Made by a program: the position numbers and the translations under genes
Assembly (NCBI GenBank): GCA_944380855.1
Contig: CALWIW010000001.1
Span: 62,001-126,000 of the forward strand
From: an uncultured Clostridia bacterium
GTDB taxonomy: Bacteria > Bacillota > Clostridia > Oscillospirales > Acutalibacteraceae
DNA: 64,000 nucleotides
Direction: 5' to 3'
Shown: positions 8,288 to 16,897 of the stretch, one piece after another
Numbering within the stretch: the stretch's first letter is position 1
Layout of the letters: each line of letters opens with the position of its first letter
Notes under the pieces: generated by a model
Database searches by the model: none
What the model saw: only the letters and a program-made list of their open reading frames with translations
What the model was told of the DNA's origin: nothing

Positions 8288-9323
8288 CTATAGCACCTCC
8301 GAAAGCCGCAAATTCAGCCAAAAGCCTTGCCGTGTATTCAACATCGCTCAGATTTATAACCTCACATGGTGTGTGCATATATCTGAGCGGTACGGAAACA
8401 AGACCACATTTAATACCGCTTTTGGAAACAGAAAGCTTATCTGCGTTTGTTCCTGTACGCATTGTCCATACTTCCTTTTGGAAAGGTATATTCTTATTTT
8501 CACAAACCTTGGCAAGACCTTTTGTAACTGTCTTGTCAAGTGTTGAAGAATAACAAATCATGGGACCTTTTCCAAGTGTTCCCGGATTGCAGCCATTTAA
8601 ATTATCAGGCTGTAAGGCAAAGCTTGTATCCACCACCACGGCGGTATCAGCCTTTGTGTCAAAACCTCCGGTAACAGCACCTGCCCCGTTTGTTTCCTCT
8701 CTTGAACTGAAAAGAAATTCAACATTTCCATTAAAGCCCATATCGTTTAAAATATTGGCACAGCAAATCAAGGCGGCAACTCCGGCTCTGTTGTCAAGTC
8801 CCGCACCGGTAATTTTGTCTGACAAAAGAGTACAGGGCTTTGAATAAAACACGGCTCTGTCCCCTATTGAAACTATTTTTTCTATCTCTTTTTTTGAAAG
8901 TCCGCAGTCCACCCACAGATTATCCTCTTTCAAAGCTTTGTCGTCCCTGCCCTCGGAAAGATGAGGAGGAGTATTGCAGACAACACCCATAATATTACGG
9001 CTTCCCTTTATTATCAAAGGCAAGCCCTGCATAACTCTCATGTCGCAGCCGCCCACCTTAGAAAGCTTTACAAATCCCTTGTGGTCTATAGAAACCACAG
9101 CAAAGCCTATCTTATCCACATGAGCGTCAAAAAGCAGTGAAGCTTTTTCTCTGTCCCCCAAGAAAGCTGTCATATTACCGTTTTGTTTTTGAAATTCAAG
9201 GGTCATATTTTGCGGAAGATAATCGGAAATTATCTGAAAAACTTCCTTTTCTTCACCGGCTGTTCCTGCCGCACCGCAAAGCTCGAAAAGAAGCTTTTTT
9301 ATAAATTCTTTATTTACAGTCAT
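8280..9323 (-). CDS. M42 family metallo-aminopeptidase, second paralogue
   Basis: A 347-residue relative of the downstream gene with the same order of metal sites: FDAHVDKIGF, GAGLDNRAG, SSREETNGAGA (catalytic Glu pair), VVDTSFALQPD and RYMHTPCE. It departs from the standard motif in HxDK rather than HxDE and in using Asp at the fourth site where its neighbour has Glu, so specificity or metal choice may differ. Only a weak ribosome site is visible, consistent with translation linked to murD, which ends 11 bases upstream. Function is assigned by family; the physiological substrate is unknown. Confidence 0.91.
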   Translation of the reverse strand: MTVNKEFIKKLLFELCGAAGTAGEEKEVFQIISDYLPQNMTLEFQKQNGNMTAFLGDREKASLLFDAHVDKIGFAVVSIDHKGFVKLSKVGGCDMRVMQGLPLIIKGSRNIMGVVCNTPPHLSEGRDDKALKEDNLWVDCGLSKKEIEKIVSIGDRAVFYSKPCTLLSDKITGAGLDNRAGVAALICCANILNDMGFNGNVEFLFSSREETNGAGAVTGGFDTKADTAVVVDTSFALQPDNLNGCNPGTLGKGPMICYSSTLDKTVTKGLAKVCENKNIPFQKEVWTMRTGTNADKLSVSKSGIKCGLVSVPLRYMHTPCEVINLSDVEYTARLLAEFAAFGGAIDE

Positions 9324-9334
9324 ACGAAATCACA

Positions 9335-10723
9335 TTAAAGCCCCATAACAATGGACTTGAAGTGCTTTCCCCTTTCGTCAAAATTTTTGTAAAGGTCGAA
9401 GCTGGCACTTGCCGGGGACATTGAAACAATATCTCCGCTTACGGCAACCTCCCTTGCCTTTTTTACAGCCTCTTCCATAGAGCTTACTCTGAAAATAACA
9501 GGATTGTTTTCGCTGTAGTTTTCCGCGTTTTTAACCGCCTCTTCAATCTTATCAGCAGTAGCTCCCAAAAGTATAAGATACTTTACCTTATCGCAGACAA
9601 CAGGGCCTAAAGGCTCGTAAGGAATGTGCTTGTCATATCCCCCCGCAATCACGATAATTTTATCTTTATAAAGTGAAAGTGTTCCGGAAATTGTTCTTGT
9701 GGGACTTGAAGCGATTGAGTCGTTATAATATTTAACTCCGTCAAGTTCACGGACAAACTCCATTCGGTGCTCAACCCCGTTAAATTCTCTTGCAACCTTA
9801 TTTATAGTCTCCACATCTGCAATGCCCCAAACAGCACAAATTGCAGTCATATAATTTTCCACATTGTGCATACCCGGGATTCTTATGTCCTTAATATCCA
9901 AAACAGGACTGATAATTCCGTTGTCACTGTATTTTATCACGCCGTTTTCAAGATAAGCACCGTTTTCCACCTTGCCGTTTCTTGAAAATTTAACAAGTGA
10001 ACCTCTTACCTCACCGGAAAAGCTGTTTGTTATCTCGTTGTCACGGTTTAAAACAGCCTTGCAGAATCCGTCCTGATGTAAGATAATATTCTTCTTTGCG
10101 TCGATGTACTCCTGCATATCCTTATGTATGTCAAGGTGATTGGGAGCCAAGTTTGTCACAACTGCAATATCCGGTGACTTTCTCATGGAAATAAGCTGAA
10201 AGCTTGAAAGTTCCACAACAGCGTAGTCTTCTTCGCCGATGTCGTATATTTCGGGAAGAAGCGGATTTCCTATATTTCCGCCCAAGTGAACCTTTTTGCC
10301 GCTTGCCTTTAAAATCTCGGAAATAATTGTTGTGGTAGTAGTCTTTCCGTCAGAGCCTGTCACAGCAATAATCTTGCAGGGACACAGCTTAAAGAAAACC
10401 TCCATTTCAGAGGTAACAACAACTCCATTTTTTCTCATCTCGTTAAGCTCATCCATATAAAAACGCATACCGGGCGTTCTGAAAACAATATCCGCATCAA
10501 GGTCTTTAAGATAGTTTTCTCCCAGACTGAGGACTGCTCCGCATTCTCTTGCAAGCCTTGCGTTTTCTCCCAGCTGTTCCTCTGTTCTTCTGTCACAGGC
10601 GGTAACAACAGCACCACGGTCGGAAAACATCTTTATAAGCGGCAGATTGCTTGTGCCTATTCCGCAGAAAGCAACCCTCTTTCCCTTTATATCGTTAAAA
10701 AATTTATCTGCCTGACGGTTCAT
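9335..10723 (-). CDS. murD: UDP-N-acetylmuramoylalanine--D-glutamate ligase
   Basis: Adds D-Glu to UDP-MurNAc-L-Ala, the second amino-acid step of the peptidoglycan stem peptide, in the cytoplasm. The 462 residues show three Mur-ligase domains: an N-terminal Rossmann-like domain with CGIGTSN; the central ATPase with GSDGKTT (about 123-129), the ELSSFQL block and NLAPNHLDIH; and a C-terminal domain with NDSIASSPTRT and SMSPASASFDLY. GGAGG lies 8 bases before the ATG. It leads an operon with two M42 peptidases and a GNAT gene rather than lying in the usual division and cell-wall cluster. Confidence 0.96.
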   Translation of the reverse strand: MNRQADKFFNDIKGKRVAFCGIGTSNLPLIKMFSDRGAVVTACDRRTEEQLGENARLARECGAVLSLGENYLKDLDADIVFRTPGMRFYMDELNEMRKNGVVVTSEMEVFFKLCPCKIIAVTGSDGKTTTTTIISEILKASGKKVHLGGNIGNPLLPEIYDIGEEDYAVVELSSFQLISMRKSPDIAVVTNLAPNHLDIHKDMQEYIDAKKNIILHQDGFCKAVLNRDNEITNSFSGEVRGSLVKFSRNGKVENGAYLENGVIKYSDNGIISPVLDIKDIRIPGMHNVENYMTAICAVWGIADVETINKVAREFNGVEHRMEFVRELDGVKYYNDSIASSPTRTISGTLSLYKDKIIVIAGGYDKHIPYEPLGPVVCDKVKYLILLGATADKIEEAVKNAENYSENNPVIFRVSSMEEAVKKAREVAVSGDIVSMSPASASFDLYKNFDERGKHFKSIVMGL

Positions 10724-10771
10724 AATAAAACCTCCGTTTAAAATTGTTTCTTGTTAAAACCCTATCATAAA

Positions 10772-10800
10772 ATTATACTTTTATTCTCGGTAAATATCAA
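10772..10800 (-). promoter_or_regulatory. Sigma-A-type promoter for the murD operon
   Basis: On the minus strand TTGATA (10795-10800) and TATAAT (10772-10777) are separated by 17 bases and point at murD. It is divergent from the MocR promoter next to it. Confidence 0.7.
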
Positions 10801-10817
10801 TGATTTTTCGGAAAAAC

Positions 10818-10846
10818 TTGTATTTACGGGGGAAAAATAGTATTAT
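10818..10846 (+). promoter_or_regulatory. Promoter for the MocR-type regulator gene
   Basis: TTGTAT (10818-10823) and TATTAT (10841-10846) are separated by 17 bases, upstream of an AAGGGTGAT ribosome site and the ATG at 10880. The spacer holds a GGGGG tract. Confidence 0.6.
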
Positions 10847-10879
10847 TTTTTTAAAGCTAAAGCCAAAGGGTGATAATAT

Positions 10880-12253
10880 ATGCTCTACGATTGTTTGCAA
10901 ATTGATAAAAATTCTCCAGCCCCGTTGTATCAGCAAATATACACTTCAATAAGAACCGCTGTTGAACAGGGAGCATTGGCAAAAGACGCAAAGCTTCCCT
11001 CAATAAGAAAGCTTTCGGAATCTCTCCTCGTTTCAAAAACCACGGTGGAAAGTGCCTATCACCAGCTTTGTGCCGAAGGTTATATAAGAAACGTTCCCCG
11101 TTCCGGCTACAGAGTAAACGCCGAAATAACAGCCGCAAACAGAGAGCTTTTTTTAGCGGAAAGTTCTTCCATTGAACCGGAACATAAGATTTATCTTTAC
11201 GATTTCGGCACAAAAGCCGTTGACAACAGCACCGCAAATCTAAAAACATGGAAAAAATATGTCCGTGACATTTTAAACCGTGAATATCTTTTAAACACCT
11301 ACGGAGAGCCTCAGGGAGAATTATCCCTTAGAAAATCCCTCGAGCGGTATAGCTTCAGCGTAAGAGGAGTAAACTGTTTTGAAAAAAACATTGTAATCGC
11401 CGCAGGAACTCAGCCGCTTTTGTATATTTTATGCGGTCTTATGGGTAAAAAACTTAAAATAGCCACAGAAAAGGAAGCGTATATTCAGGCAGAACAAATC
11501 TTTCGTGATTTAAGACACGAAATTATCTACTGTGATTTAGACAAACACGGCGTAATACCTGACTATATAAAAAATGAAAAACCTGATATATTGCTAATTA
11601 ATCCCAACTCTTCAGGTAAAGACAGAAAATCCATGCCCATAGAAAGACGAATGAAGCTTATTGAATCCGCCAAAAACTCAGGCTGTCTTATTATTGAGGA
11701 CGACTATAACGGCGAGCTTAGGTATACCACAAGACCCATACCTGCCATGCAAAGCTTGGGAACAGGTCAGGTGATATATATGGGTTCTTTTTCAAAAATA
11801 CTTTTGCCCGGTGTGAGAATCGGCTATATGGTTCTGCCACCGTATCTTATTGAAAAGTACGCAAAGGTATCAGCTTTTTATAATCAGACAGCTTCAAAGA
11901 CCGAACAGCTTGCTTTAAGCAGATATATAGACGACGGAAAGCTTGAAGCCCACCTCAGAAAGGCAAGAAAGCAATACAGCCTTAAAAGTCAAAGACTTTT
12001 GGATTGTATGCAAAAAAGCTTTAACGGAAAAATTTTAAAATACAGAATAAACGAAACCTCTCTGACACTGGACTTTCTTTTAAATATTCAGCTTTCCGGT
12101 GAAGAAATTTTTTCACTTCTCCTGAAAAACGGAATAAACACCGTTAATCAAAGGGACGGCTATAACCTGACCCTAAGCTTTTCGGGAATAGATTTTGAAA
12201 AAATAGAAGAAGCCGTAAAAAGCATTTACAATTCTATTTCCTCTTTTTTGTGA
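10880..12253 (+). CDS. MocR-type GntR regulator with aminotransferase-like domain
   Basis: A 457-residue fusion of a GntR winged helix-turn-helix (about 1-75: LYQQIYTSIRTAVEQG, LPSIRKLSESLLVSKTTVE) and a fold-type I PLP domain (about 110-450). The PLP domain has IEDDYNGELRY and the Schiff-base Lys in GSFSKILLPGVRIGYMV. Such proteins sense PLP or an amino compound; PdxR and GabR are studied examples. The target here is unknown, as neither PLP-synthesis nor GABA genes are adjacent. Its divergent partner is the murD operon. The last 28 bases overlap the 3' end of the convergent permease gene. Confidence 0.92.
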   Translation: MLYDCLQIDKNSPAPLYQQIYTSIRTAVEQGALAKDAKLPSIRKLSESLLVSKTTVESAYHQLCAEGYIRNVPRSGYRVNAEITAANRELFLAESSSIEPEHKIYLYDFGTKAVDNSTANLKTWKKYVRDILNREYLLNTYGEPQGELSLRKSLERYSFSVRGVNCFEKNIVIAAGTQPLLYILCGLMGKKLKIATEKEAYIQAEQIFRDLRHEIIYCDLDKHGVIPDYIKNEKPDILLINPNSSGKDRKSMPIERRMKLIESAKNSGCLIIEDDYNGELRYTTRPIPAMQSLGTGQVIYMGSFSKILLPGVRIGYMVLPPYLIEKYAKVSAFYNQTASKTEQLALSRYIDDGKLEAHLRKARKQYSLKSQRLLDCMQKSFNGKILKYRINETSLTLDFLLNIQLSGEEIFSLLLKNGINTVNQRDGYNLTLSFSGIDFEKIEEAVKSIYNSISSFL

Positions 12254-13326
12254 TTTTTACTTTCCGAAGAAAAAGGACTTTTCAATAGATTTAACATAAC
12301 CAAAAGCCGGTACAGCAAAAAGTAAAATGTTAAAAATAAAAATACACAAAAGCTTTTCATCTGTAATGACAAAAAAACCGCAGCCATTCCCAAAAGCGGG
12401 TGAATTTTCAGAGATACCGACACGATTTTAGGCTCTGCAATCTGTCTAATAACAGATATAAGCAGCCAGCTTATAAACAATGCCCCTGCCACGAAATAAT
12501 TGCCGGCAACCAAATTCAACGCAGCCAAAGGCAGGTAAATAAGTCCCGGACCCAGTATAGGGATAATATCTGCAACTCCGCTTAACACAGCAAAAAGAAA
12601 AGCGTATTTTATACCAAGCACATAAAAAATAAACAGAGTTTCCAAAAAAGTAAGAAAATAAATTACAGCGTAGGATTTAAAAAAGGACTTCACCATTTTG
12701 CAGCCCTCTCCCAAGAGCTTTGAAATTATCATTTCAGACTTAGGAGGCAAAATGTTTTCGGAGCCTTTTTTTATTTTCTCAAAATCATGGGTAAAATGAT
12801 ATGTTGACAAAATAGCCGCTATAAAGCCCATAAAAACTATGGGGATAACCGTAAAGAGGTTTGTTATATATCCGTAAGCCATAGACGCCGCCTGTGCCGC
12901 CTGTCCTGCCGATTCCATAACTCTTGTCATATTTCTCTGCAAAAATTCCGAAGTAAAATAATTATTATACCAATCCATAAATCGGTCGATATACTGCTCT
13001 CTCTGTAAAAAATTAATTATATCAAAAACTTCCTGCACAAGAGTAATTATTATCCATATAAGCAATCCCACAACCGTCAAAAAAATCACAGCTGTTATTA
13101 CCGCCGCCGAAAAGCTTCCCAAAAATTTAAGCCTGTTTTTTAAAAATCTGTAGACCGGCTGCATAATTGCCGCAAAAAGAAATCCCACAAAAAACGGAGC
13201 GGTATAGGGAAATGTCAAAGCAAACAAAACAAATATAACGGTGTAAATAACCGTAAATTTCAAAAGCGGACCGAATCTTAAATATAAATAGCTGTTCTTA
13301 ATTCTTTTAACAATAAGCAAATTCAT
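12226..13326 (-). CDS. AI-2E family transporter / YtvI-like sporulation membrane protein
   Basis: A 366-residue integral membrane protein with about eight hydrophobic segments. Two lie at the N-terminus (FTVIYTVIFVLFALTF and PFFVGFLFAAIMQPVYRF), then a long soluble stretch of about residues 110-150, then a cluster of helices. The block GVADIIPILGPGLIYLP and the late ISVIRQIAEPKIVS...HPLLGMAAVFLSL are characteristic of the AI-2E/PerM family. In spore formers many members are annotated YtvI; with Spo0A and SigF in the window that reading is plausible but not proven. Transport substrate is unknown. The 3' end overlaps the convergent MocR gene by 28 bases. Confidence 0.85.
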   Translation of the reverse strand: MNLLIVKRIKNSYLYLRFGPLLKFTVIYTVIFVLFALTFPYTAPFFVGFLFAAIMQPVYRFLKNRLKFLGSFSAAVITAVIFLTVVGLLIWIIITLVQEVFDIINFLQREQYIDRFMDWYNNYFTSEFLQRNMTRVMESAGQAAQAASMAYGYITNLFTVIPIVFMGFIAAILSTYHFTHDFEKIKKGSENILPPKSEMIISKLLGEGCKMVKSFFKSYAVIYFLTFLETLFIFYVLGIKYAFLFAVLSGVADIIPILGPGLIYLPLAALNLVAGNYFVAGALFISWLLISVIRQIAEPKIVSVSLKIHPLLGMAAVFLSLQMKSFCVFLFLTFYFLLYRLLVMLNLLKSPFSSESKNHKKEEIEL

Positions 13327-13396
13327 TTTATCATTCCCTGTTTCAGTAGTTAATCTTTAGTATTATTTCCGTTTTTCCTTTGATAATTAAAATAAA

Positions 13397-13425
13397 TTGA
13401 CAATCAATAAAAAATGTATTAAAAT
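13397..13425 (+). promoter_or_regulatory. Promoter of RNase P RNA
   Basis: TTGACA (13397-13402) and TAAAAT (13420-13425) are separated by 17 bases, placing the transcript start at about 13432-13433, exactly at the P1 helix of the RNA. Confidence 0.85.
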
Positions 13426-13432
13426 CTATAAT

Positions 13433-13792
13433 ACGAGTAAGCTGAACAGCTGCGGACAAAAGCCGAAAGGCTTTGCCCGAGGAAAGTCCGGGCTCCACAG
13501 AGCAAGAATAACGGCTAACGGCCGCCGGGGGCGACCCCAGGGAAAGTGCAACAGAAAGCAACCGCCCGGTCATTTTTGTGATTGCCGGGTAAGGGTGGAA
13601 AGGCGAGGTAAGAGCTCACCGTGGCTGCGGAGACGCAGCTGACGTGTAAACCCTATTCGGAGCAACACCGTGGAAAGGAACATATACGTCTGCTCGGCGT
13701 GTTCCAATGGAGGTGGCGTTGAGCAGTGTCGGCAACGCACTGCCAAGATAGATGGCTGTTCACGACAAAACCCGGCTTATAGGTTTACTCGC
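13433..13792 (+). ncRNA. rnpB: RNase P RNA
   Basis: Catalytic RNA that removes 5' leaders from pre-tRNAs. The universally conserved blocks are present in order: GAGGAAAGTCCGGGCTCC (5' strand of P4), ACAGAAAGCAACCGCC, GGTAAGGGTGGAAAGG, AGATAGATGGCTGTTCACGA and AACCCGGCTTATAG (3' strand of P4). The ends pair as P1 (CGAGTAA at 13434-13440 with TTACTCG at 13785-13791). Length of about 360 bases is usual for the class. One conserved position reads ACAAAACCC where ACAGAACCC is expected (13768). It has its own promoter and terminator. Confidence 0.97.
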
Positions 13793-13795
13793 ATT

Positions 13796-13853
13796 TATCG
13801 GGTAAACAAAGCAAACGGAAAACGTTTCTTTGCTTACCCGATAGATTTTTATA
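13796..13853 (+). terminator. Terminator of RNase P RNA
   Basis: ATCGGGTAA...CAAAG pairs with CTTTG...TTACCCGAT around an inner AAACG / CGTTT helix, followed by GATTTTTAT. Confidence 0.9.
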
Positions 13854-13890
13854 CTTTGCAAATTTTAATAAACATAAAGGAGAGAACACC

Positions 13891-14412
13891 ATGAGCCAAA
13901 ACCCACAGGTTACCATTACCATGGAGAACGATGATAAAATTGTTTTGGAGCTTTACCCTGAAATTGCACCAAACACAGTTAAAAACTTTTTAAGCCTTGT
14001 TAACAAGGGATATTACAACGGTCTTTGCTTTCACCGTGTTATTTACGGATTTATGATTCAGGGAGGCTGTCCCGAAGGCACAGGCATGGGCGGTCCCGGA
14101 TATACAATTAAAGGAGAATTTTCAGGCAACGGCTTTGAAAATAACCTCAATCATACAGAGGGGGTAATCTCAATGGCAAGAGCCATGAACCCTGACTCAG
14201 CCGGCTCTCAGTTCTTTATCATGCACAAAAACGCACCTCACCTTGACGGAAGCTATGCCGCTTTCGGTAAAGTAATCGAGGGTATGGACGTTGTAAATGC
14301 AATTGCCGAGTGCGATACAGATTTTCGTGATAAACCTCTTGACCCGCAGATTATGAAAACAGTAACCGCAGAAACCTTTGGTGCAGAATACGGCGAACCT
14401 GAAAAAGTTTGA
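13891..14412 (+). CDS. Peptidyl-prolyl cis-trans isomerase, cyclophilin type
   Basis: A 173-residue single-domain cyclophilin without a signal peptide, so cytoplasmic; it isomerises Xaa-Pro bonds to aid folding. Active-site blocks are [13 protein letters not shown] (with the catalytic Arg), [20 protein letters not shown] and the [16 protein letters not shown] loop, in which Tyr replaces the more usual active-site residue. AAAGGAG precedes the ATG. It lies between rnpB and trpB on the same strand and may share a transcript with trpB, 44 bases downstream. Confidence 0.95.
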   Translation: MSQNPQVTITMENDDKIVLELYPEIAPNTVKNFLSLVNKGYYNGLCFHRVIYGFMIQGGCPEGTGMGGPGYTIKGEFSGNGFENNLNHTEGVISMARAMNPDSAGSQFFIMHKNAPHLDGSYAAFGKVIEGMDVVNAIAECDTDFRDKPLDPQIMKTVTAETFGAEYGEPEKV

Positions 14413-14456
14413 TATTTAATTCATATATAAAATAATATACAAGAGGTGAAAAAAGC

Positions 14457-15713
14457 ATGGAAAAGAAAACATACAGAGATTTTGACAACTATTTAAAAAG
14501 ATATCCTGACAAGAACGGTTATTTCGGCGAGTACGGCGGACAGTTTCTGCCGCCCGAGCTTGTACCGGCATTCAAGGAAATCGACGACGCATACGAGGAA
14601 ATCTGCCACAGCTCACAGTTTATCAGCGAGCTTAGAAGAATAAGAAAGGAATTTCAGGGCAGACCTACTCCCGTTTACCACTGCGAAAGACTTTCCAGAA
14701 TGCTTGGAAAGGTTCAGATTTACCTCAAGCGTGAGGACTTAAACCATACAGGTGCTCACAAGCTGAACCACTGCATGGGCGAAGGACTTCTTGCCAAATA
14801 CATGGGCAAAAAGAAAATTATAGCTGAAACAGGTGCAGGTCAGCACGGCGTTGCTCTTGCCACAGCCGCCGCATATTTCGGACTTGAATGTGACATTTAC
14901 ATGGGCGAAGTTGATATTGCAAAACAGCACCCCAATGTTATCAGAATGAAAATGCTTGGTGCAAGAGTTATTCCCGTTACCCACGGACTTAAAACCCTGA
15001 AAGAAGCCGTAGACGCCGCATTCGAGGCATATTTAAGAGAATACAAGGACGCTATTTACTGCATAGGCTCAGTTGTAGGCCCTCACCCGTTCCCGAAAAT
15101 AGTTAGAGATTTCCAGTCTGTTGTTGGTTTTGAAGCCAGAGAGCAGTTCCTTGAAATGACCGGAATTCTTCCAGACGCAGTTACCGCCTGTGTTGGCGGC
15201 GGCTCCAACTCCATGGGAATGTTTGCAGGATTTTTAAGCGACCCTGTTGACATTTACGGAGTTGAACCTTTAGGAAAGGGCAGTGCAATAGGCGACCACG
15301 CCGCAAGCATCACATACGGCAAAAAAGGTATTCTTCACGGCTTTGAAAGCTATCTGCTTCAGGACGAAAAAGGCGAGCCTCTCCCCGTATATTCAATAGC
15401 AAGCGGACTTGACTATCCGTCCGTAGGCCCTGAACACGCATATCTCCACGACTGCGGCAGAGTAAACTATGTATCGGTTGGCGATGAAGAGGCTATGAAA
15501 GCTTTCTTTATGCTCAGCCGTTACGAGGGCATTATCCCTGCAATTGAAAGTTCTCATGCTCTTGCATATGCCATGAGATACGCAAAGGAACACGACACAG
15601 GCTCAATTCTTGTATGCCTGTCAGGACGCGGCGATAAGGATATAGACTACGTTTACGAAAAATACGGCACCGGCGAGTCTTTTATTTCCGACCTGCAAAA
15701 GTCTGACAAATAA
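14457..15713 (+). CDS. trpB: Tryptophan synthase beta chain, solitary
   Basis: A PLP enzyme that joins indole and L-serine to make tryptophan. The 418 residues carry the Schiff-base Lys in [10 protein letters not shown], the catalytic Glu in AETGAGQHG, the phosphate-binding [12 protein letters not shown] and the C-terminal LSGRGDKD. The block after the Lys ([16 protein letters not shown]) differs from the common KINN form. No trpA or other trp gene is adjacent, so it may act alone on free indole or pair with a TrpA encoded elsewhere. AGAGGTG precedes the ATG. Its last 42 bases are part of a 67-bp sequence repeated exactly 164 bases downstream. Confidence 0.93.
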   Translation: MEKKTYRDFDNYLKRYPDKNGYFGEYGGQFLPPELVPAFKEIDDAYEEICHSSQFISELRRIRKEFQGRPTPVYHCERLSRMLGKVQIYLKREDLNHTGAHKLNHCMGEGLLAKYMGKKKIIAETGAGQHGVALATAAAYFGLECDIYMGEVDIAKQHPNVIRMKMLGARVIPVTHGLKTLKEAVDAAFEAYLREYKDAIYCIGSVVGPHPFPKIVRDFQSVVGFEAREQFLEMTGILPDAVTACVGGGSNSMGMFAGFLSDPVDIYGVEPLGKGSAIGDHAASITYGKKGILHGFESYLLQDEKGEPLPVYSIASGLDYPSVGPEHAYLHDCGRVNYVSVGDEEAMKAFFMLSRYEGIIPAIESSHALAYAMRYAKEHDTGSILVCLSGRGDKDIDYVYEKYGTGESFISDLQKSDK

Positions 15714-15902
15714 ATCAGCCCCTGCACAGGTCGGGCGAAACCTTCTCCTAAATTTTTGGAGTAGGCTGCTTACATTTAACTTTTTTATTTCCGAATTGTA
15801 TGGGTTTATTTTGGAAATTAACACGCTTCAAGGCGGGCGAGTCTTTTATTTCCGACCTGCAAAAGTCTGACAAATAAATCAGCCCCTGCACAGGTCGGGC
15901 GA
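15672..15902. repeat. 67-bp perfect direct repeat of the trpB 3' end
   Basis: Bases 15672-15738 (last codons of trpB, its stop and 25 bases beyond) recur without change at 15836-15902. The second copy has no gene body in front of it, so it is a non-coding relic. Sequence after both copies is also alignable but diverged, which suggests an old tandem duplication of a ~164-bp unit with later homogenisation of part of it. Confidence 0.93.
15732..15840 (-). repeat. Family A-like repeat between the trpB tail copies
   Basis: Read on the minus strand it starts CTCGCCCGCC and ends GGTTTCGCCCGA, with an A-rich TTCGGAAATAAAAAAGTTAAATG middle. This is the same order as one unit plus linker of the array at 2.4-2.6 kb. 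The arm next to CGCCCGCC is altered (TTG instead of ATG). Confidence 0.65.
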
Positions 15903-15967
15903 GACGTTTTCCTAAGTCTTTATAATAGCTCGTGCACATACAGGTTAAATTTTAATATTATAAAATT

Positions 15968-16010
15968 TTACAGCCATGGTTATACTTTTGAACCATGGCT
16001 GTTTCTTTAT
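15968..16010. terminator. Bidirectional terminator between trpB and the ABC operon
   Basis: A perfect 12-bp stem ACAGCCATGGTT / AACCATGGCTGT (15970-15981, 15991-16002) lies between the two convergent units. It has TTTCTTT on the plus side and an A/T-rich run on the minus side. Confidence 0.8.
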
Positions 16011-16111
16011 CTTTCTTTTGTAAAACTTAATCCGACCCTATATTTTTTAGGGAATATTTTGGGATTCCAAACTCTTTTAAAAGTTTTTAAATCAACACAA
16101 TCTCAGCTTTA

Positions 16112-16897
16112 TTACACTAAATCTCTTTTTTTGAAAAGTATAAAAGAAGCTGCCAGTGCCAAAGCACCGTATAAAATGCCGAGTCCTATTAAAACAAGGT
16201 CTAAGCCGCCGTCAGCTACTATAGTCATAGAATGAGTATAGCCGAAAGGAGTTATGTATTTTAAAAACTCAACCTGTTCCACTAAAGCGGAAATTACATC
16301 AAGGAAATAAAGTCCGAAACCTATTGCAATTCCGATACCTGCACCGCTTGATTTAAAAAAGGAAGACACACAAAATGTCAGACAAAGCACCTCAAGCTGC
16401 ATAATCAAAAGGGCAAGATGTATCAGCAGAAAGTCAGCAACAGAAAAATCCTCTCCCATTACGGCTGACACAGACAATGCAATAATGGCGATTATAACAT
16501 TTAAAATAACAATACGCAGGGACGATGAAAGAATTTTTTCCGTTAAAATTCTGGTTTTTGAAACAGGGTGAGAAAACAAAAACTCACTTGATTTCATTTT
16601 GATTTCCTTTGAAACAGCGGAAGCACCAAGGTAAGCCGCATAAATCATACCGCCCATTCCCAAAAGGCTTTCGCACTCCGCTCCGTAATAACCGATATAT
16701 GTAGCATACATCAGGGACTCTGCTTCCATCATTTCACCTAAAGAACCCATTTGGCCCATCATATCCTCAAACATTGACATCTGCATTTCAATAAGCGGAT
16801 ACAAAGCAATACAAAGAGCCAGCATAGCCGCCAGACTAAAGCTTAAAATCAAAAGAGACTTTTTTCCTCTTTTTACCTCACTCCACATAATTGTCAT
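16112..16897 (-). CDS. ABC transporter permease (ABC-2 type)
   Basis: A 261-residue membrane protein with six predicted hydrophobic segments, beginning with LLILSFSLAAMLALCIALYP. It has the VSKEIKMKSSEFLFSHPVSKTRIL cytoplasmic coupling segment that is typical of ABC-2 permeases next to a GntR/YtrA system. It is the third structural gene of the operon, and its ATG overlaps the stop of the ATPase gene by 4 bases. The likely role is export or membrane remodelling of a peptide or antibiotic-like compound, by analogy to B. subtilis Ytr. Substrate is unknown. Confidence 0.85.
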   Translation of the reverse strand: MTIMWSEVKRGKKSLLILSFSLAAMLALCIALYPLIEMQMSMFEDMMGQMGSLGEMMEAESLMYATYIGYYGAECESLLGMGGMIYAAYLGASAVSKEIKMKSSEFLFSHPVSKTRILTEKILSSSLRIVILNVIIAIIALSVSAVMGEDFSVADFLLIHLALLIMQLEVLCLTFCVSSFFKSSGAGIGIAIGFGLYFLDVISALVEQVEFLKYITPFGYTHSMTIVADGGLDLVLIGLGILYGALALAASFILFKKRDLV

